In this document: piece by piece, positions 1 through 12,159 of the stretch | Position numbering within the stretch: position 1 is the first letter of the stretch | Layout of the letters: every line of letters starts with the position of its first letter | Assembly: GCF_009905375.1 (NCBI RefSeq) | Contig: NC_133650.1 | Span: 69,537,073 to 69,601,072 of the forward strand | Reading direction: 5' to 3' | Length of the DNA stretch: 64,000 bases | Source of the DNA: Apium graveolens | Taxonomy: Eukaryota; Streptophyta; Magnoliopsida; Apiales; Apiaceae | Notes under the pieces: generated by a model | Database searches by the model: none | What the model was told of the DNA's origin: nothing | The model's input: the letters and a program-made list of their open reading frames with translations, nothing else | Made by a program: the position numbers and the translations under genes

Positions 1-572
1 TTTTAATTTTTTTAAGTACACATTTTGATTTAATTGACCCCGAGAAGGGGTAAATTTCTAACTTATAGAGATTTGTCTAAGTACACATGTGTTGTGTTTT
101 TGCAGACCCCGAGATGAGGTAAAATTTCTAACTTATAGTAATTTTTCTGAGTACACATGGGCTGTGTTTTTGCTGACCCCGGGATGGGGTAAAATTTCTA
201 ACTAATAGAAATTTTTCTAAGTACACATGGGCTATGTTTTGGCAGACCCCGGGATGGGGTTAAATTTTTAACTCATAGAAATTTTTCTAACTACACATGG
301 GCTGTGTTTTTGCAGACCCCGGGATGGGGTAAAATTTCTAACTCATAGAAATTTTTCTAAGGACACATGGGATGTGTTTTTGCTGAACCTAGGATGGGAT
401 AAAATTTCTAACTTATAGAAATTTTTCTAAGTACACATGGGCTGTGTTTTAATTGACCCCGGGAAGGGGTAAAATTTCCAATTTTAAGAAATTTTTTAAG
501 TACACATGGGCTGTGTTTTAAATGACTCCGGGAGGGGGTAAAATTTCTAATATTTAGAAATTTTCTAAGTAC
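1..572 (-). repeat. Tandem array of ~70-bp units in the 3' UTR of element A
   Basis: About eight head-to-tail units. The landmark gacccc (or a close variant) recurs at 36, 105, 175, 245, 315, 385, 455 and 524, a spacing of 69-70 bp. Each unit also carries a 'ctaagtacacatggg' block and an AT-rich 'aaatttctaac' block. Units differ by a few substitutions. The array lies between the pol stop of A (787) and where its 3' LTR should begin. Plant Tat elements are known to carry tandem repeats at this position. The array continues past the window start, so its full size is unknown. Confidence 0.9.
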
Positions 573-786
573 TGAATTTATTTAAATCATGCATTCAGGT
601 GTGAGTATGATGACAGTAAACAAACAACATAATGAAATTGATTTAAGCTTTGGGATGCTCAAAGTAAAACTTTTCATTCAAATCGAGATATAGCAAAAAT
701 TATATTCTGGGTTGAATGAGAATAGTATTTAAATCAAGATATCATAGCATGAACATAGAGATGATCCCAAAATGTGCAACTTTACC
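573..786 (-). other. 3' untranslated segment of element A between array and pol stop
   Basis: AT-rich sequence with no ORF on either strand, lying between the tandem array and the pol stop codon of A. Unlike element F there is no antisense ORF in this visible part. Confidence 0.6.
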
Positions 787-844
787 TTACTGGTAGAATT
801 TCCTTAGCCGGGCTCCGTGCCAGGTGTTGGGGGACCTCGGTTCC
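787..844 (-). pseudogene. Element A integrase/pol C-terminal end
   Basis: The last ~20 codons of A's polyprotein. Joined to 22569 onward, minus-strand reading continues from the integrase C-terminal domain into a tail with the pattern TWHGARLRKFYQ-stop (stop at 787-789). This resembles the usual Tat pol ending. A run of C residues near 831 carries a one-base shift, so the two halves of the tail are in different frames. Insertion of element B separates these codons from the rest. The copy of gttcc at 840-844 is one half of B's target duplication. Confidence 0.75.
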
Positions 845-3004
845 TGTAATAACCCCAATTTTTGGAAATTTTTGAAACCCTGATGAATAGTAATTTTTTT
901 CTCACTATGCTGATTAAGAAAAATTATCAGACCACGCTATATATGAGTACTGTTATGGAAATTCTGAGATCGTATTAGTATTCCATAAAGTAAATGAGTG
1001 TATGTAAAGGTCGTCGGAATTCGAATCCTGACACTTTGATTTTTCCCGAAAATCCACCAGATACCGAAAGAATTGAGTATAAGGTAACATGATTAAAATG
1101 ATTTTTATTTAAGGATTATAGCAGAGGATCATTAAAGGAATATAAGATATTAATAAAGGTTCAGGGAAGCCCAAGTAATAAGATCCCGAATATGATCCCT
1201 CAAACTATTAACGAATGAGAGTTAAGCAAACCGTAAAATAAATAAGCGACCAAGAGACAAACTTGTACAAGAAGCCAAGGATTATGACATCATCAAACCA
1301 CAAGAGATTGACACATGGCAAGAAAGTGATGCATGATGGATGATGTCATCAAGGGAGAATATATTTATGCAAGGAAATCAAAGAAGCTTTTTCATTTTTT
1401 TCATTTCATCATTTTGCTCTCGGCCAAAATGATACCAACAACTTCAAACTGTCATATCTCCTTCAATACTCACTCAAATATTGTGTTCTATAGCTCGTTG
1501 GAAAGGTATTGAGATGGCCTACAACTTCTGTTCACAAATCTCGTCCAAATAATCATGGTAAGACATTTATATTTACAGTTATTTAAATAGGACTTTTAGA
1601 AACTTCAAAATCTAACTTTGTGTTTTTTTGATGGTTTGTGAGATCCAAGCTGGTATAAGGATTGATCAAGGTTTTAAGGCTCCCTAGAAACTTTTCACTC
1701 ACAAATAAAGGTATAAAAACTTCTTGACCTTTAGTACTAAGCTTGATTGTTTGAGTTTTTAGATGAATTGGTAAATGTATAGTTAGATCCACGCTTAGTA
1801 GTGATTTTTGTGAAGTTGTGTTGATTTTGAATGGTGAATTTGTAGTGATTGAATGAGTTGGTAAAACCTTGGAGTGTGGACTGATTTTTCAGTGATTTAA
1901 GTTATATTTGTTGTGTTATTGATTGTTGGAGGATGGGAGTGAATTGATAAGGATTTACAGTGGTAATTATTTTGGGAATCGCGTAAACATAGCCGTCCTA
2001 ATGCCCGATTTTTCTTATTTGTTTATGTGCTTAACTTTAGGAACCGTGAACTCACTGTAAGATTCTGAACTTTGCCATGTTTAGCTAGATCATGTCGTAA
2101 GCTTCGTTTTAGTATGTGTTTCGCTTAGATCCGATGTACGGTTTAGGAGAAACGGCCGTTTTAAGTAACAGCGTTTCGCGAGCGAACCATTACCCCTCGC
2201 TTTACTTTGAAACCTTGTTTAAGGCCCTTAAGAGACTAATTGGATTATGAAATAATTATGTAAGGTGTATTAGGAAGTTGGTAAAGTATTCGCGAAAGAG
2301 TTGTCTTAAAATTCGTAACGGTTAATTTATTAAAATTAGTGGAGCCGAGGGTACGCGAGCGATTAATGTAAATCGTTAAGCATATAAGCGACCGTAAGCG
2401 ACCGTTAGGGTATAAGTAAGTTTTGACTAGTTTTTTAAGCGACCGTGGTCTAATTCCGGATTATATTGTTGTTCATAGGTTACCGGACCCACTCTAAGCT
2501 TAAGTCTATCCCGGGACACTCAGGCAAGTTTTCTACCTGTTATACTGTTGTTGTGATGTAAATATTTATATATGCATTATCTTGTGATAAGTGCATGATT
2601 TTTATTAGCAAATCTTGTGATATATTGGAGCATATCAATATGATATATATATATATATATATATGCATACCTGTTTCGTAATCTTGATATCTTATTGTTG
2701 ATTCATTTGATTATAAACTGCATAATACCTATGCTAGAGATAAGCAGTACTTGCGTATACCCTTAGTATATGGGACCCAGAGTTGAACATTTTTCTAAAC
2801 CGAGAGGCGATGTTCCCGAGTAAATTATATATATATATAAATAATTTTCAAAACTATTAATCGAATAATATTTATTCGATAGTTTTATATCATAAGTGAA
2901 ATTATTTTTTGAATATTCATTTAAGATTCCAATTACGATCAAAGACTAGTTTAATTATTAAATAGAGTTTATAGTTATGAAACTTATTTTATTTCTATTA
3001 ATAA

Positions 3005-3230
3005 ATGAATATTTATCTGAATATTCATTCGAGGACTTATGACTCCGCTTATTTTATTAAATGAATATTAGTCTGAATATTAATTCGAGAACTTATGACT
3101 CCGCTTATTTTATTAAATGAATATTAGTCTGAATATTCATTCGAGGACTAATGACTCCGCTTATTTTATTAAATGAATATTAGTTTGAATATTCATTCGA
3201 GGACTTATGACTCCACTTATTTTATTAAAA
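3005..3230 (+). repeat. 56-bp tandem repeat inside B 5' LTR (4 units)
   Basis: Four units, each with gaggacttatgactcc followed by gcttattttattaaatgaat. The gagg/gaga landmark lies at 3031, 3087, 3143 and 3199. The matching part of the 3' LTR (20590-20770) has only three units, so copy number changed after insertion. Related units of slightly different length occur in the LTRs of E. Confidence 0.85.
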
Positions 3231-4636
3231 TAATATTCTTTATTTTCTTAAAGAATAATGTGTCAATATTCCCCAAGTATTCGGAAAATGACTGATACTA
3301 TCAAATCATTTTTACTTTAAATATTTCCAGAGATTATTTTCAAACTTTATCAAAACTATTTTTGAAAGTTAGAGCGGATCCCAAAACACGTTTTCAAATT
3401 AAGATCTTCCTTTTGAAGGGGATTTAAATACTAGCTCAAAAATCTTAGGGATCCTGCTCCGTGATGTATTTTTATATTCGCAACAAGGTTGCTGTTTTGA
3501 TAAAAGAGTTTTTGATTACTTACCCAACACTCGGGAAGTAAAATTCTTGGAATAAATTAATCCATTAACAGGCATCTCCTTGGAAATATCGGTGAGTTTT
3601 TCTTTCCAACTAGATGTGACTTCTTGGTGGAGTCGTATCAACAAGTTCCTACTTGGGGAAAGGGAAGACGAACTTTACGTTTCAGAGTCATGGATTTCAT
3701 CTGAACTAGGAGTGGCGTAAGTGGTCGAGTGGCGCCGGCCCAGCCTTATTTATTGGCCCAAATGGCCCGGAAGTTCCGCTAAGACGATCCATTCCTTAGA
3801 AGTCCAATGTTCGGTCGACAAGTAAATCCGACTGTTCTCCTCTACATGTAGAAAATGGCAGGGTTGCACTACTGCGACTGATCATCGTGAGTGGTCTTCC
3901 TGGCGCGGCAAACTCCCATAATGAGTTCATCATCTAGTTTGGATATTTCTGCAACACTACCCAAAGCACTTCGATAGAAAGGCTACGGCTGGGCGACTGT
4001 TGAGTGTTGGCAGGGTCAAATTTTTAAAATAATGTTTCCATGAATTGAAATATCTCATAACTTCATATTTTATCAATGATCAAAGATTTGAGTTCCTTGA
4101 GTGGATAAAAGCCCTCAAAAGTATTTGCGAAAATGAAGTATATACAAGTTTTATCTTGTAGTCTCATCTGTGTGATGAACTTTTGAAACTGATTATAACT
4201 TAAACGGTGGTAGTTCAAGTAGTATTCGGAAAAGATATAAGTATATTGGAGTATCTTGTAACTTCATCTTTTCAACTTATATCTAGTTAATGATTATCTT
4301 ATGCATGACAAAGATTTTCGGAAAAACGTTGAGACAAGATTAAATATATGAGATCACCTTGCAACGATATTTTTATACAGTTATAAACTGGAACCCTGTA
4401 TATATTATGCATGGAAGAGGATTTCCAAGATTTTGAAAAGTATATATACATATATACTGATTATTTTGGAACTTGGTCGTGTTAAGATATCAAACTTGGT
4501 TCATATCTGCTTGACCAAGACTTTCATGAGTACTATGAGAAGGCTCATATATTTTTAATTACAATACATGTTATTTTGGTGGGCTTGTTGCTCACCCTTG
4601 CTTTCTTCTTTCATCACACAATAACAGATAGACAAG

Positions 4637-4792
4637 ATGAACATGACCAAGCTTCCAATTCACGAGTGGATAGGAAATGTTCCGCAGTTTCCTGTAGGCG
4701 TTGATGCCGTTGTAGCTGAGGTAGGAACTACCAATAGGCTAGGCTTTCAACTTTTGATGTACCAGACTTATGTATATTGTGAATTATATTAA
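4637..4792 (+). CDS. Conserved small ORF in B 5' LTR (51 codons)
   Basis: An open frame from ATG to TAA. Its central peptide pattern, PQFPVGVD...VAEVGTTNRLGF, is also open at 22170 (B 3' LTR), 33884 and 43655 (both E LTRs). It sits just after a pyrimidine-rich stretch ending acaacag or ataacag, which looks like a splice acceptor, about 240 bp before the LTR end. Between B and E there are roughly six synonymous and eight amino-acid-changing differences by eye, with none breaking the frame. I recognise no family. It may be a real peptide, a spliced 5' exon, or chance conservation of LTR DNA. Confidence 0.4.
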   Translation: MNMTKLPIHEWIGNVPQFPVGVDAVVAEVGTTNRLGFQLLMYQTYVYCELY

Positions 4793-5034
4793 TGGCAAAG
4801 AAATGTAAATTTATTCAGAAACCCTTTTTGAGGTGTAATGACTTATAATTGTGGAATAAAATGACTTGTGTTATTTTGGTATTCATCTCTGAAACTATAA
4901 CTTGTGGTGTGTGTGTTTATTGTGGGGTCAAAGTACGCTGTAGTTGGTTGTTTATTAAGATTGGGTGTTATTAAGGGAAATGGAACTCGTGAAAACCCGG
5001 ATCCCCGACTCCGGATTCGGGGGTGTTACAGAAA

Positions 5035-5046
5035 TGGTTTCAGAGC
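5035..5046 (+). other. Primer binding site of element B (tRNA-iMet type)
   Basis: TGGTTTCAGAGC four bases after the LTR end. This is one base away from the standard TGGTATCAGAGC complementary to initiator tRNA-Met, which element E has intact at 34285. It fixes the element's orientation as plus. Confidence 0.85.
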
Positions 5047-5292
5047 TAAGCCTTATAAACCTCGGAGATGATGCGTCGTTAAAATGATAAGTTCACTAAG
5101 ATAATAAGAACTCTTGCCAAGTTCGTAGTCGGACTACCTAACGTAGTACTGATAATTAAAACCCTCACGGGAACCCTTATAAATATCATGATAGTAACAT
5201 ATATCGTTATCGTATATGGTAGCGGGACTTCGAACCCTGAAGTTCAAAAGCAATAACACAATGATGTTTTACTATATATTGGGGATCTGATT

Positions 5293-5496
5293 GTGGATCC
5301 AATGGAGAACCCTAACGAGGGACCAGATGATGTTCATATTAAGGATGTAGCGGTTGAGAATGTTATCCTAGAAAGGATTGTTGCTGAAGAGAATCCCGTG
5401 GGAGATCCTGACAAGAATGAAGAAAGGACCGTTGAGGAATCGATGACCGTGGTTAGGGCGACTACCAGAGGTAGGATTGGCCGGTTATTACCGTAG
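5293..5496 (+). pseudogene. Element B gag N-terminal fragment with mutated start
   Basis: Acidic N-terminal peptide of gag (about 60 codons, rich in D, E and V). The homologous position in E (34544) is ATG-GAT-CCG, while here it is GTG-GAT-CCA, so the original start codon has been lost. The next in-frame ATG is at 5302. After the pattern TTRGRIG the sequence switches abruptly to reverse transcriptase/RNase H coding DNA instead of continuing into gag. The same junction is present in E. Confidence 0.65.
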
Positions 5497-6310
5497 GTTC
5501 GTTCAAGTTTGCAAAGATAGCAGCCCCTTTAACGCGGCTTACTCATAAGACCGAGAAGTTCGAATGGACAGAGAAATGCGAGAACAACTTTCAAGAACTG
5601 AAGCAAAGATCGGTGACGAACCCTATGTTGGCATTACCGGATGGAAAAGGAGATTTTGTGAATTATAGTGACGCTTTGCATAAGGAATTAAGGTGCTTCT
5701 TCTACAGCACGACAAGGTAATCGCGTACGCGTCAAGACAATTAAGGGAATATAAAATTCGATATCCCCCCATGATCTTGAGCTCACGATAATAGTTTTAC
5801 CCTAAATATTGGAGACACTACTTGTATGGAGAGAAGTGCGAGGTTCACGCAAACCCCAAGAGCTCAAGTATATTTTTACACAGAAAGAGCTCAACATGCG
5901 CCAGAGGAGGTGGCTAGAGCTAATCAAGGATTATGATTATGAGATTATTTATCATCCAGGTAAAGCCAATGTTGTGGTTGACGCCCTTAGTAGAAAGGAG
6001 AGACTCAAGATGATAATGTCTTCGGGAGAGTAGATAAAAGATTTCGAGAAAATGGAAATAGAAGTGAAGGTAACCGGAGCTGGTACTGAAAGGCTGTTTG
6101 AGGTTGTAATGCAGCCTGAATTATGGGAAAAGATCATATTGTGCCAAGAAAAAGCGATGAATAAAGTCAGAGAGTCAATGAATGAAGAAGAGATTAATAC
6201 CGAGAAAGATGATAAGGGAATAACGAGGTATTCCTACAGAATTTGGGTCCAAAATGTTTAAGAGCTTAAGGACTGGATCTTAGATGAAATCCACACTTCG
6301 AGGAATAAGA
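5488..6310 (+). pseudogene. Displaced pol fragment in B: RT end, RNase H and integrase N-terminus
   Basis: From about 5490 the translation follows the RT-RNase H junction (AGYYRRF, then KIAAPLTRLT and EKFEWTEKC in shifted frames). It continues through RNase H (YITHDL-like and DALSRKE near 5985) and into the start of integrase (ELKDxxLDE near 6265). At least one single-base loss near 5500, other shifts and stops break it. The last RNase H part is open from 5809 to 6030. It lies upstream of the gag core (14521 onward), the reverse of normal order, and a second RNase H tail is found in its usual place near 16300. E has the same arrangement. Confidence 0.75.
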
Positions 6311-6480
6311 TTTAGGGCAAACCCTGAATGTGATAGTCAGGGAGGTCGCCATCAAGAAAGAAGGAACCCATAACATAATGAAGTGGAAAACAAAGATTTT
6401 AACGTATAAGATAACCCCGATTATGGGAGGAGGATGAAATATTTCATATTGAGAAAATAGAAGTCGAGCAAGATAGGGAG
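6311..6480 (+). other. Rearranged non-coding junction of element B up to the C insertion
   Basis: No recognisable coding match. The sequence is colinear with 35581-35715 of E. The last five bases, gggag (6476-6480), are the left copy of the target duplication made by element C. Confidence 0.6.
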
Positions 6481-8135
6481 TGTTGGATTTTAATCGCAGC
6501 GGAGGCATGGTAAAACACTTTTACACATATAAAATCCAAATAAAAGCATATAAATCGTGATTAAAACATATGAATCGATTACTAACCTTTAATAGCGATC
6601 CAAAAGTAACGATCGGAGATCCTTAGCAGCTGCTCCTCAAATGTGAAGCACTCTACCGGTATCCACCAAGAAAACGACGTTAAGGAGGAGGAGGAGGTGG
6701 AGAGAATTAGGTTTTTCTAAAATTTTTGGGTTCGGGTTAGAATAAAAATAGGGTTTATAATAGTATATTTATAGGCAAAATTTTCAGCTGAAATTTTCCC
6801 ATAAAATATTATTATTATTAACCCATTTATTATTCTCATTAATAATTAAAACACCTTTTAATTATTAATCCTTTTTCTAAACACTTTAGAAATAATTCTC
6901 TCTCTTGATTTAATTTCCAAAAATTAAATTCTTAATTAATAATATTAAGAACTTTTCTTAATTAATTTATAATCAATTAAATCTCATTTAATCAATTATT
7001 AAATTTGCCAATTAATTATTTATTTCATAAATAAATAATTATCAGCCATTATTAATTAATTCCTCCACCATTAAATCATTCTCTTTTTATGATGTGACCC
7101 TGTAGGTTCAATATTAAGCCGGTAGTAGAAATAAATAATAATAAAACTATTTTATCATTATTTATATAAATTCTCTAATTTATTAAATATGATTAATTAA
7201 TTAATCATATTTATTCTACATCGTGAGGGATACTTCTCAGCATATCGTGACTATCCGGATAATACGAATTCACTGCTTAGAATACCAAGAACCTATTCAG
7301 TGAATAGTTACCGTACAATAAACTCCTTCTACCCTACAATGTCCTGATTAAATACAAGGCATGGATCCCGTGTCAAGCCTATCTAATTTAATCACTTGCT
7401 TTCCATTTACTATGCTTAGTTCTATGCAAATTAGAAACTCCTTTCTAATTTCATTCACTCTGGCCAGAGATTCCAGAACTAGCATAAGTGGATCAGCCTT
7501 GAACATTCTCTTCCTTCACTGGAAGGGGTAGATCCTTTATTGATCATACACTATCTTCGTGTACAAATTCCTATACCCAGTAGAGCCCTAATAATTATCC
7601 CTGGAGACTAAGAACTAAACCAAAGCATAGTTCAGTGTACACAAGATGACTATGATGACCTCACGTCTAAGGATACTTGTACAACTATCACTATGTGAAC
7701 AACTGCTGACACGTGAGTGAACTCCATCAGTTGTTCAGCTGTGCGATTCATGTTCAGTGAACTTATTCTATAATAAGCACCTACATACTAGCTATAGTGT
7801 CACCACACAAATGTCTATGAGAACAGACATCCTTCATAATGAAGCAAACATAGTATGTACCGATCTTTGCGGATTATTAATTACCAGTTAGTAATCCTAT
7901 GATCAGGAACTATTTAAGTTTAGAGTTATCATCTTTTAGGTCTCACTATTATGATCTCATCATAATCCATAAAAAGCTTTACTCTAAACTATGGTATATC
8001 TTATTTAAACAGTTAAATAGATAGAGCCCGTAATAAAAACAAAACAAGTCTTTTATTAATATCAATGAAATCAAAACAGATAAAAGTAATTCCTAAATCC
8101 TAATACATGATTGGACTTAGGACATATTCCTTTCA
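6481..8135 (-). repeat. 3' LTR of element C (1655 bp)
   Basis: Begins TGTTGGATTTTAATCG and ends CCTTTCA on the plus strand. It matches 12860-14514 almost base for base with equal length. Many differences are C/T or G/A transitions, as expected for methylated repeats. Confidence 0.95.
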
Positions 8136-8150
8136 ATCTCCCACTTGTAC
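8136..8150 (-). other. Polypurine tract of element C
   Basis: Plus-strand atctcccacttg is a purine-rich stretch on the minus strand directly before the 3' LTR. This is the position used to prime plus-strand synthesis. Confidence 0.8.
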
Positions 8151-8900
8151 TAAAGCCAATCACTCTGGTATCTAAAACCCATCTAGTCTTTATGACTATC
8201 AAAGTGACTTTCATAAAGTAGCTTTGTGAGTGGGTCTGCTATGTTGTTATGTGTGTCAACTCTATTTCAATACAACACAAGAAATGTTATCGCGCTCCCA
8301 CTAACCCTTTTGTAGACACATGGTTCATCTACGTTTTTCATAAAATCAAACTCTTTGATTGTCTCATCAAAACGGATGTTCCATCTACGAGAAGCTTGCT
8401 TTAAACCATATATGGTTCGTAACAGCTTACACACTAGGTTTTCATTTCTCTTGGAAAGAAAACCATCTAGCTTATTGCCAGATCTCATGGTCGTAGTAAG
8501 CAGCAATCGCAAGCAAAATCCGAACTGATTTTAACAGGGCTACAGGTAAAAGGTTTCATCAAAGTCAATCCATTGCCTTTGTTTGAATTCTTTTGCCACA
8601 AGCCTGGCCTTAAAGGTCTCCACCTGGCCATCTGCTCTAATCATTCTTTTGTATCTCGTATACATAGATTTCATTCCTGATTTCATGGAACTATGCCATT
8701 TCTCTGAGTCAACACTACTCATAGCCTCATTATAGGTCACAGGGTCGTCATCATCAATGATCGCCAACTCATTGTCATTCTCAATGACAAGGCCATATTA
8801 CCTCTCAGGTTGGCGAGACACTCTCCCTGACCTACGAATGGGCTGTTCCACAGAAGGTTGTTCAGTCAGAACAGGTGTTTCCACTTGATCCGTATTAGTT
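8151..8900 (-). pseudogene. Element C reverse transcriptase and RNase H remnants
   Basis: Read right to left there is a linker (RRSGRVSRQPERY near 8820), then the RT start (open 8767-8540, with KARLVAKEFKQR and DFDETF). After a deletion comes a mid-RT piece (open 8512-8267, with YGLKQASRRW and ending ITFLVLY). The next residues should be the catalytic YVDD box, but the sequence jumps to the extreme end of RNase H (NIADPLTK near 8215). The RT active site and nearly all of RNase H are therefore gone, and further in-frame blocks are missing between 8540 and 8512. The product cannot be catalytic. Confidence 0.8.
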
Positions 8901-9880
8901 TGTGCTTCTTAAACTTCATCAAGTTCAATTTTGCTCCCACTGTTTCCTTCAAGAATAAACTCCTTTTCCAAGAAGGTAGCATGTCTGGAGACAAACACCC
9001 GATGATCGGTGTAAAAGTAATACCCTAAAGTCTCTTTAGGATATCCCACAAAACTACATTTTACGGATCGATATTCCAGCTTATCTGGGTCAACTTACTT
9101 GACATAAGCTGGAGATCCCCAAATCTTAACGTGTTTAAGACTCGGTTTCCTTTCTTTCCATATCTCATACGGAGTTTGAGGAACAGATTTGGAAGGCACC
9201 TTATTCAGTAAATATGCTGAGGTTTCCAATGCATAACCCCATAGGAATACTGGAAGATTTGTATAGCTCATCATGGACCGAACTATGTCTAACAAAGTTC
9301 GATTTCTCCTTTCAGATACCAATCTGGAGGCGTCCACTGGGAGACTATACCATTTACTTTGAGATAATCCAGAAACTCTCCATTCAAGTATTCACCACCT
9401 CGATCTAATCGAAGAATTATAATACTATGTTTGGTTTGTTTCTCCACTTCATACTTATACTCTTTGAACTTTTCAAAGGCTTCAGACTTGTGTTTCATCA
9501 AACACATATCCGAATCTAGATCTATTATCCATGAAAGTAATGAAGTATGAAAATCCACCCATGGCTTGCGTAGACATTGGTCCACATACATCTGTGTGTA
9601 CCATTCCTAGCAAATTTGCAGCCCTCTCTCCATGTCTACTAAATGGAGACTGCAGTGCCACAATGAAGTGAGATTTTCATCATACCTTTTCTTTTATTAG
9701 TTTGTTCAATCTGAAGTAAATTATGTCACATTCATACAGACCATTATTTAAAGTACCACGTCCATAAAGAATATTATCTCTAAGAATAGAACATTCATTA
9801 TTCTCAATAATAAATGAAAATCCAGCCAAGTCTAACATGGGAATAATATTCCTCACAATCGAGGGAAAAAAATAACAATT
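8901..9880 (-). pseudogene. Element C integrase, broken
   Basis: Copia integrase on the minus strand in two overlapping frames. The 9591-9289 part has [14 protein letters not shown] with the second catalytic Asp. The 9337-9095 part has [18 protein letters not shown], including the final Glu region, then [17 protein letters not shown] and [21 protein letters not shown] frameshift near 9300 separates the second and third catalytic residues. Upstream to 9880 only scattered matches survive. Integrase would insert the cDNA with 5-bp duplications, consistent with the gggag repeats. Confidence 0.8.
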
Positions 9881-9882
9881 AT

Positions 9883-10325
9883 TTAAAAAACAATAGTCTT
9901 GCCCATAGGCATATGTAAATGAAATGATTCTACATCTTCAGCAACAACTCTTGCTCCATTTCCCATCAGTAGAATCACCTCCTCTTCCTCAAGAGTCCTA
10001 CTTCTCCTTAGTCCCTGCAACAAATTGCAGATATGAGAACCACAGGCGGTATCTAATACCCAAGTAGAAATGTGATTTAATGACATATTCACTTCTATCA
10101 TGAACATACCTGAATCAGAAGCGGTAGTCTCACTACCTTTCTTCTTCTTCAATTCTGCAAGGTATACCTTGCAGTTCCTCTTCCAGTGCCCCACCTTGTT
10201 ATAGTGAAAGCAAACAACTTTGCTCTTGGGGTCTTCAGCTTTTGGTGGAACCGGCTTTTCTTCACCTACTTTCTTCTTCTTGGAAGGGTTCCTCTTCCTT
10301 TTCTTAGGATTGAAACCTTCACCAA
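9883..10325 (-). pseudogene. Element C nucleocapsid zinc knuckle and protease
   Basis: Minus-strand reading gives a CCHC-type knuckle whose second Cys is Tyr (CFHYNKVGHWKRNC, near 10200). A retroviral-type protease follows, with the pattern WVLDTACGSHICN. The usual protease active site is DTG or DTGC, so Gly has become Ala. Both changes suggest loss of function. The open frame 10194-9883 ends just before a poorly matching region leading to integrase. Confidence 0.75.
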
Positions 10326-10976
10326 TTAGAAGAACAGAACTCTTCTTAGGGGGAAATTCGATTCCGCAGTCTTCAACATGTTGTGGAGTTCAGGCAGGCT
10401 GACATCCAACTTATTCATGTGAAAGTTCACAACAAACTGCGAGAACGAACTCGGAAGCGATTGCAAGACCAAGTCTTGGCTCAGCTCCCCATCCATGGCA
10501 AAACCAAGTTGTCCAAGACATTCAATCGAATTGATCATCTTAAGTACATGGTCATTCACAGATGATCCCTCAGATATCCTACAACCGAATAGCTCCTTCG
10601 ATATCTCATATCGAGCTATCCTCCCTGCCACATCATACAACTCTTGTAGATGCATGAGGATAGTGTGAGCATCCATATGCTCATGTTGCTTCTGTAGCTC
10701 AATGTTCATGGAAGCTAGCATGATGCATTGAGCAACATTTGCATCATCTACCCACTTACGATACATAACATGTTCATCATTATGTGCATCACTAGCAGGT
10801 TCAGTAGGCTTAGGTGAGTCAATCACGTATTCCAGCTTCTCAATCCTAAGAACAATTCTCAAGTTTCGAAGCCAGTCAGCATAATTAGGACTAGTCAACT
10901 TGTGAGCATCCAGTATGCTCCTGAGTGATAGTGCAGAAGACATAATGTATATTGTAAATCTGTAAATGATAAACAC
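10326..10976 (-). pseudogene. Element C gag (capsid) ORF, 216 codons
   Basis: Copia gag starting at ATG 10974-10976. Recognisable parts are the N-terminal LTSPNYADWLRNLRIVL pattern (residues ~28-44), a helical middle with LQELYDVAGRIARYEI, and LVLQSLPSSFSQFVVNF near residue 170. This gag encapsidates the RNA and enzymes in cytoplasmic particles. The frame leaves the gag match near its end (LRRVLFF), so a shift probably separates it from the zinc knuckle. It is the best preserved gene in C. Confidence 0.82.
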
Positions 10977-11144
10977 ATAACAGCACTTAGCAAATATTCG
11001 ATTTCATTTTAAAACACTATATGAATCGGGTCTTTATTCATAAGTGGCTCCCACTAGTTTATCTAATTTATTCAACCCCCTACGTGAAAAATTAAGCATT
11101 CATAATGCTAGTGGGAATAGGGATCCTACATTCCATTACACAAC

Positions 11145-11450
11145 CCTGGCTGTAGCACGAACCGCCATGTAATGTTCAATAGGCAGACAACTCTTGTCAA
11201 TTACATCTTATGTTATTCCCTAATCAAACTTTAGCCTCTTGAATAATTGAGTCACGGCTGTGGCACGACAAACTCAATATTCTAAGTCAAGTCTAACCCA
11301 ACATTCCGTACAATTGAATCAGTCCCCAACGGCCCACGACTGTGGCACGTACCGACCTTTAGATTCTAATTCAATGTACACATCTCTATGTAATAGACAA
11401 GTATTTCTTATTTCGAAATCAAAGCCCTCGGCTGTAGCACGAACCGACAA
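11145..11450 (-). repeat. Irregular ~90-bp repeats with a TGTRGCACG core in C leader
   Basis: The block ctgt(a/g)gcacg followed by aaccg-like sequence occurs at about 11153, 11259, 11340 and 11432, at 80-105-bp spacing. Intervening sequence is only loosely conserved. Confidence 0.6.
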
Positions 11451-12159
11451 TGATTCAAAAATGAGAACTACTTTTCTATCATGTTGGAATGTTATGACCG
11501 ACACAAGCCCGTTGTGTCATTGGCCAATTACTACTTGATATTATTTAATTTTAGAGGGATTATATTACGTTACAATCATAATCATATTATAAAGAAATTC
11601 TTCCTTTTAAATTAAATATTTCAAATCAATAATCGATAATCAAATGATTCCCAGATCGGGTGGAGCATTGTCAAGAGGCGTCACTTAATAACCCTTTCTT
11701 ACAGATAGAAATCTGTTGTTGACAGAATCATCCTTTCTCTCATATCGAAAATTCATATTCAATTACGTGTTTCATAAACACAAGAATCTCATGATTGTAT
11801 TCATAATATTATTATTAAGGTTATGAAACAATTTCACTATACTAGGTTGTCTAACAAACGCCTTATGTTCATTTAAGTTCACCTAAATCTATCATCGCAT
11901 GATAAACTAAGCATATATCACATATATAAACATGAATAAACGTCAAGGTAGGCATGTTACATCATCTAGCATATTGGTCTAAGCATTATACATCTCTATG
12001 TATCACATGAAGCATTTAAAAGCAATTAAAACAGTCAAAAACACTTCTGTTAGCTATAAACAGTTCGAAACAATTTCATAAAATATCATATAATATACCA
12101 TTAGAAGCGTCTCGAAAAGACGAATCCAACGGCACCAAAAACACCCAATTCTGAGCTGG

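Larger units (their letters stand above)
845..5030 (+). repeat. 5' LTR of element B (4186 bp)
   Basis: Starts TGTAATAACCCC and ends GGTGTTACA. It matches 18560-22563 over its length and, more distantly, both LTRs of E. It contains AT microsatellites near 2640 and 2825, a 56-bp tandem repeat (3005-3230), and a conserved small ORF (4637-4792) near the 3' end. Compared with the 3' LTR it holds 138 bp (1800-1937) and one 56-bp unit that the other copy lacks. Confidence 0.93.

Noticed and set aside
844..845. Host protein-coding gene anywhere in the window
   Set aside because: Every convincing protein motif belongs to a transposable element. The coordinates here are a placeholder for the whole window.
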